Assembly (NCBI GenBank): GCA_027484495.1 | Contig: JAIXSW010000016.1 | Location: 1 to 9,073 of the forward strand | Length of the DNA: 9,073 bases | Direction: 5' to 3' | Source: Gammaproteobacteria bacterium | Lineage (GTDB): Bacteria; Pseudomonadota; Gammaproteobacteria; Enterobacterales; Alteromonadaceae | Shown: positions 6,901 through 9,073 of the stretch, piece by piece | How positions within the stretch are numbered: the stretch's first letter is position 1 | How the letters are laid out: the number at the start of each line of letters is the position of its first letter | Position numbers and translations under genes: made by a program | Notes under the pieces: model-generated | Databases searched by the model: none | The model's input: the letters and a program-made list of their open reading frames with translations, nothing else | Told to the model about the DNA's origin: nothing

Positions 6901-6925
6901 AAAGCGGTCTGGTGACCGCTTTTTT
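6901..6925 (+). terminator. Intrinsic terminator after the ParA-like/RHH pair
   Basis: AAAGCGGTC (6901-6909) pairs with GACCGCTTT (6914-6922) around loop TGGT, and the T-run ends at 6925. It is 31 nt past the RHH stop and closes the two-gene unit. Confidence 0.93.
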
Positions 6926-6991
6926 ATTCGCTGCGATTGCTGGCACCAACTTTAAATTCCGGCGTCTGCCTTTTGCATAAACAGATCGGGT

Positions 6992-7016
6992 TGGTCTGAT
7001 ACCTAGATGACCAGAC
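6992..7016 (-). other. Possible 3' stem-loop of the minus-strand small protein gene
   Basis: Two alternative short pairings exist: TGGTC (6992-6996) with GACCA (7009-7013), or GTCTG (6994-6998) with CAGAC (7012-7016). It lies at the 3' end of the minus-strand gene that ends at 7019, without a T-run on that strand. It is weak as a terminator. Confidence 0.2.
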
Positions 7017-7018
7017 GA

Positions 7019-7378
7019 TTAACGTAATCCATGTTCGAATTCTTTGATCGTGCTACAAATCCGGTTTTGTGTTTCGCCAAAAAACAACGGGTTAAACTGG
7101 TTTTCTTTGCAATACGCCTGATAAAACGTAATCAGTTCAGCCCGGCTTGATGTAATACGTTTCAGTTCTGCTTGCTGCTTCTGTCCAAGCTCCGCCGAAA
7201 AACTGGCAAATCGTGCATCGATAGTGCGCAGGACCTGTTCACCATGCACCTGGCTGGCATTGCCTGCAGTTTCTGCAAACAGACCGTATAACTGGTCTTT
7301 GTAAGGTTTTAACCGCGGATGATCAGAAAAAGTCGCAACCAGCAAGATTGCTACAACGACCCACAAAAATTTCTTCAT
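7019..7378 (-). CDS. Hypothetical membrane-anchored or exported protein
   Basis: 119 residues; I do not recognise the family. The start is taken at the ATG at 7378-7376 (MKKFLWVVVAILLVATF), which begins a typical signal anchor or signal peptide with two lysines before a hydrophobic stretch (residues 4-17), and a G-rich ribosome site precedes it. An in-frame ATG nine codons upstream would put charged and polar residues in front of the signal and is less likely. After the hydrophobic stretch comes a polar, mostly helical region (SAELGQKQQAELKRITSSRA), then a tail with two cysteines (C90 and C108) that could form a disulfide outside the cytoplasm. No lipobox or catalytic motif is evident. It is convergent with the RHH gene and divergent from ccoG. 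It has its own promoter, so it is probably expressed alone. Confidence 0.75.
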   Translation of the reverse strand: MKKFLWVVVAILLVATFSDHPRLKPYKDQLYGLFAETAGNASQVHGEQVLRTIDARFASFSAELGQKQQAELKRITSSRAELITFYQAYCKENQFNPLFFGETQNRICSTIKEFEHGLR

Positions 7379-7403
7379 ACTGCCCCCACATTGTTTAACA
7401 GCC

Positions 7404-7431
7404 ATTCTACGCCGATCAGAACGTCTGACAA
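7404..7431 (-). promoter_or_regulatory. Sigma70-type promoter for the 119-residue protein
   Basis: On the minus strand, TTGTCA (7431-7426) and TAGAAT (7409-7404) are separated by 16 bp, each with 5 of 6 consensus matches. The predicted start point near 7397 leaves a leader of about 19 nt before the ATG at 7378. Confidence 0.6.
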
Positions 7432-7480
7432 CAGGCAAAACCCAACTGCACACGACGCTTACACATAACCACAACCTGCA

Positions 7481-7497
7481 TGTAAACATTGTTTACA
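7481..7497. promoter_or_regulatory. Perfect palindrome, probable operator in the divergent gap
   Basis: TGTAAAC-ATT-GTTTACA is a perfect inverted repeat with 7-bp arms. It resembles the TyrR box (TGTAAA-N6-TTTACA) but has 5 central bases instead of 6, so another dimeric regulator is more likely. It is about 90 bp upstream of the predicted start point of the minus-strand gene and about 150 bp upstream of the ccoG extended -10. The rest of the 327-bp gap (7379-7705) holds only the two promoters and a 10-bp palindrome TGATGCATCA (7564-7573). Confidence 0.5.
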
Positions 7498-7643
7498 CCT
7501 TGAAACGCGTTCTACGCTAAGCCTCAGAAAACATGAGCTATATCAATTGGTCTGCATATTGCTTGATGCATCATTCAAGTTCAGATTGATCCCTCTATCT
7601 CCATAAATTCAGCAGGGACTTTGGACAAGCCGCAGGCGGTAAC

Positions 7644-7652
7644 TGCTATACT
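7644..7652 (+). promoter_or_regulatory. Extended -10 promoter element for ccoG
   Basis: TGCTATACT has a TGn extension plus a TATACT hexamer (5 of 6 matches). TGGACA at 7622-7627 is a possible -35 but with a long 19-bp spacer, which extended -10 promoters tolerate. The leader would be about 47 nt. Confidence 0.55.
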
Positions 7653-7705
7653 CGCAAACCTGCCAGACTGTTACTGCAGTTTTTACAGCAAAAAAGAGGT
7701 ACCCC

Positions 7706-9073
7706 TTGGACCAGCAACAACGAATTCCGGTCAAAGTCGACATGCACAACCCAAAAGCGCCGGATCATTATCCATCGCGGGATCGGATCTATGTCCGTGC
7801 GGTAAAAGGGCTGCATCAGCGTCTGCGCCGCAATATGGGTTTTGTCTTTATGGCAATGTTTTTTCTACTGCCGTGGTTACAGTTTGAAGGCCATCAGGCC
7901 GTGTTGTTCGACCTTGACGAGCAGAAATTCAATATCTTCGGCATGACCTTATGGCCACAGGATTTCACCATCATGGCGTGGATTTTTGTGATCGGCGCCT
8001 ATGCTTTGTTTTTTGTTACCACTTTCTACGGCCGGGTTTGGTGTGGCTATATGTGCCCGCAAACGGTCTGGACTTTTATTTTTATCTGGTTTGAAGAGAA
8101 AATTCAGGGCAGCCGCAACAACCGGATGAAGTTGGACAAAGATCCATGGAGTGGCCAGAAAGTATTGAAAAAAGGCCTGACCCATTTCGCCTGGCTGGCA
8201 TTTTCACTGCTGACATCGTTGATTTTTGTCGGTTACTTCACGCCGATTGATCAGTTGTTTATTGACTTCTTTACCGCACAGGCAAGTTTTTGGTCTGTGG
8301 TTTTTGTGCTGATTTTTATGTTCTGTACTTACGGGAATGCAGGCTGGATGCGTGAGATTATGTGTACGCATATCTGCCCATACGCCCGTTTCCAGTCGGC
8401 CATGTTTGATAAAGACACCTTTACTGTCACCTACGACGCCGCCCGTGGTGAAAATCGTGGCCCGCGTTCGCGGAAAGATACCGAATACAAAACCAAAGGT
8501 TTAGGTGACTGTATCGACTGTAACTTGTGTGTGCACGTCTGTCCGACCGGTATCGATATCCGCAACGGCCTGCAGTATGAGTGCATCAATTGTGGCGCTT
8601 GTATCGATGCATGCGACGATACTATGGATAAAATGGGCTATGCAAAAGGCCTGATCAGCTACACCACAGAGCACAGCCTCAATGGTAAACCGACCAAAGT
8701 AGTACGACCAAAGCTACTGGGCTATTTTGTTGTATTGCTGGTGGTATGTGCCGCATTCGGCTGGACTTTATGGACGCGATTGCCGGCTGAGCTTGATGTG
8801 GTACGTGATCGCGGCAGCCTGTTCCGTGAAACGGACGAAGGTCTGATTGAAAACACCTATACCTTGAAGATCATCAATAAATCGCAGCAAGAACAGACGT
8901 TTAAACTGAGCTTTACCGGGATGGATAAGGTCAATTGGCTCGGCATCACCGAAGTCACGATTAAAGGTGGAGATACGGCCAGTGTACCAATTAGTCTGTC
9001 AGCCGATCCGGCAGACATGACCAAGCCGATGACCGATATTGAATTCAGTATCGAAAATGCCGCCGACGCCGAA
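7706..9073 (+). CDS. ccoG: CcoG (RdxA/FixG) iron-sulfur protein for cbb3 oxidase assembly, 3' end cut by the window
   Basis: 456 codons are present; the family is usually about 470-490 residues, so only the last part is missing. The start is TTG 7706, supported by GAGGT (7696-7700) at 5 nt. The first ATG in frame, 7742, has no such site. This inner-membrane polyferredoxin reduces Cu(II) to Cu(I) for insertion into the cbb3-type cytochrome oxidase. Visible parts: hydrophobic segments near residues 46-60, 88-107, 160-178, 194-212 and 338-357; the paired-cysteine motifs VWCGYMCPQTVW (113-121) and MCTHICPYARFQ (219-230); two ferredoxin-type 4Fe-4S motifs, CIDCNLCVHVCPTG (269-282) and CINCGACIDACD (293-304); and a periplasmic Ig-like C-terminal domain from about 360. 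All cluster cysteines are present. ccoNOQP and ccoIS are not in the window and may lie downstream. I see no FNR box in front of it. Confidence 0.96.
   Translation, partial: MDQQQRIPVKVDMHNPKAPDHYPSRDRIYVRAVKGLHQRLRRNMGFVFMAMFFLLPWLQFEGHQAVLFDLDEQKFNIFGMTLWPQDFTIMAWIFVIGAYALFFVTTFYGRVWCGYMCPQTVWTFIFIWFEEKIQGSRNNRMKLDKDPWSGQKVLKKGLTHFAWLAFSLLTSLIFVGYFTPIDQLFIDFFTAQASFWSVVFVLIFMFCTYGNAGWMREIMCTHICPYARFQSAMFDKDTFTVTYDAARGENRGPRSRKDTEYKTKGLGDCIDCNLCVHVCPTGIDIRNGLQYECINCGACIDACDDTMDKMGYAKGLISYTTEHSLNGKPTKVVRPKLLGYFVVLLVVCAAFGWTLWTRLPAELDVVRDRGSLFRETDEGLIENTYTLKIINKSQQEQTFKLSFTGMDKVNWLGITEVTIKGGDTASVPISLSADPADMTKPMTDIEFSIENAADAE

Noticed and set aside
7379..7489. N-terminal extension of the 119-residue protein to 156 residues
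   Set aside because: It would span the promoter at 7404-7431 and bury the signal sequence inside the protein; the ATG at 7378 starts a typical signal.
7532..7588. Short 18-codon ATG frame upstream of ccoG
   Set aside because: No ribosome site and no conserved look; it is likely chance in the leader region.
7550..7610. FNR box upstream of ccoG
   Set aside because: Several TTGAT and ATCAA-like half sites occur, but none pair with the required 4-bp spacing.
7621..7887. Plus-strand 88-codon open frame
   Set aside because: It overlaps the start of ccoG in another frame, and its TTG coincides with the ccoG promoter region.
1..9073. Mobile element, CRISPR array, tRNA or rRNA
   Set aside because: I saw no transposase or integrase frame, no regularly spaced repeats, and no tRNA- or rRNA-like stretch on either strand.

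Overview
The window looks like chromosomal DNA from a gammaproteobacterium of the Alteromonadales/Chromatiales type. Rheinheimera or Alishewanella is my best guess, but that rests on the general look of the proteins and not on a search. Base composition is moderate, coding density is high, and no insertion sequence, CRISPR array, rRNA or tRNA is visible.

Layout: (1) Positions 1-149, minus strand: the 5' part of a small YidJ/YjdJ-type GNAT acetyltransferase gene that carries an in-frame stop at codon 9. (2) 255-3014, plus: a 919-residue secreted TPR protein resembling PrsT of PEP-CTERM/exosortase systems, but without a lipobox. (3) 3265-4329, plus: a secreted 'choice-of-anchor A' protein with a PEP-CTERM-like tail. 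A perfect FNR-type palindrome sits in front of a good extended -10, and an intrinsic terminator follows the gene. (4) 4548-5732, plus: purT, the formate-dependent GAR transformylase. (5) 5867-6565 and 6522-6869, plus: a ParA/MinD-like ATPase gene overlapping by 44 nt a small ribbon-helix-helix protein gene, closed by an intrinsic terminator. (6) 7019-7378, minus: an unrecognised 119-residue membrane-anchored protein with a good sigma70-type promoter. (7) 7706 to the window end, plus: ccoG (rdxA/fixG), the cbb3 oxidase assembly iron-sulfur protein, starting at TTG and cut by the window edge. A perfect 17-bp palindrome lies in the divergent 327-bp gap between (6) and (7).

How the genes may relate: the PrsT-like protein and the CTERM-tailed protein are neighbours and plausibly belong to the same exosortase-linked surface or exopolysaccharide system, whose sortase is not in this window. 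The FNR box suggests the CTERM protein is made when oxygen falls, and ccoG belongs to micro-oxic respiration. The ParA/RHH pair is a self-contained two-gene unit between housekeeping genes. It resembles a plasmid partition pair (ParF/ParG style), although nothing else here suggests a plasmid. purT is ordinary and acts as a chromosomal anchor.

The least understood parts are the ParA/RHH unit, the 119-residue protein with the divergent palindrome, and the oxygen-regulated CTERM protein. I found no clear large novel defence or mobile system.
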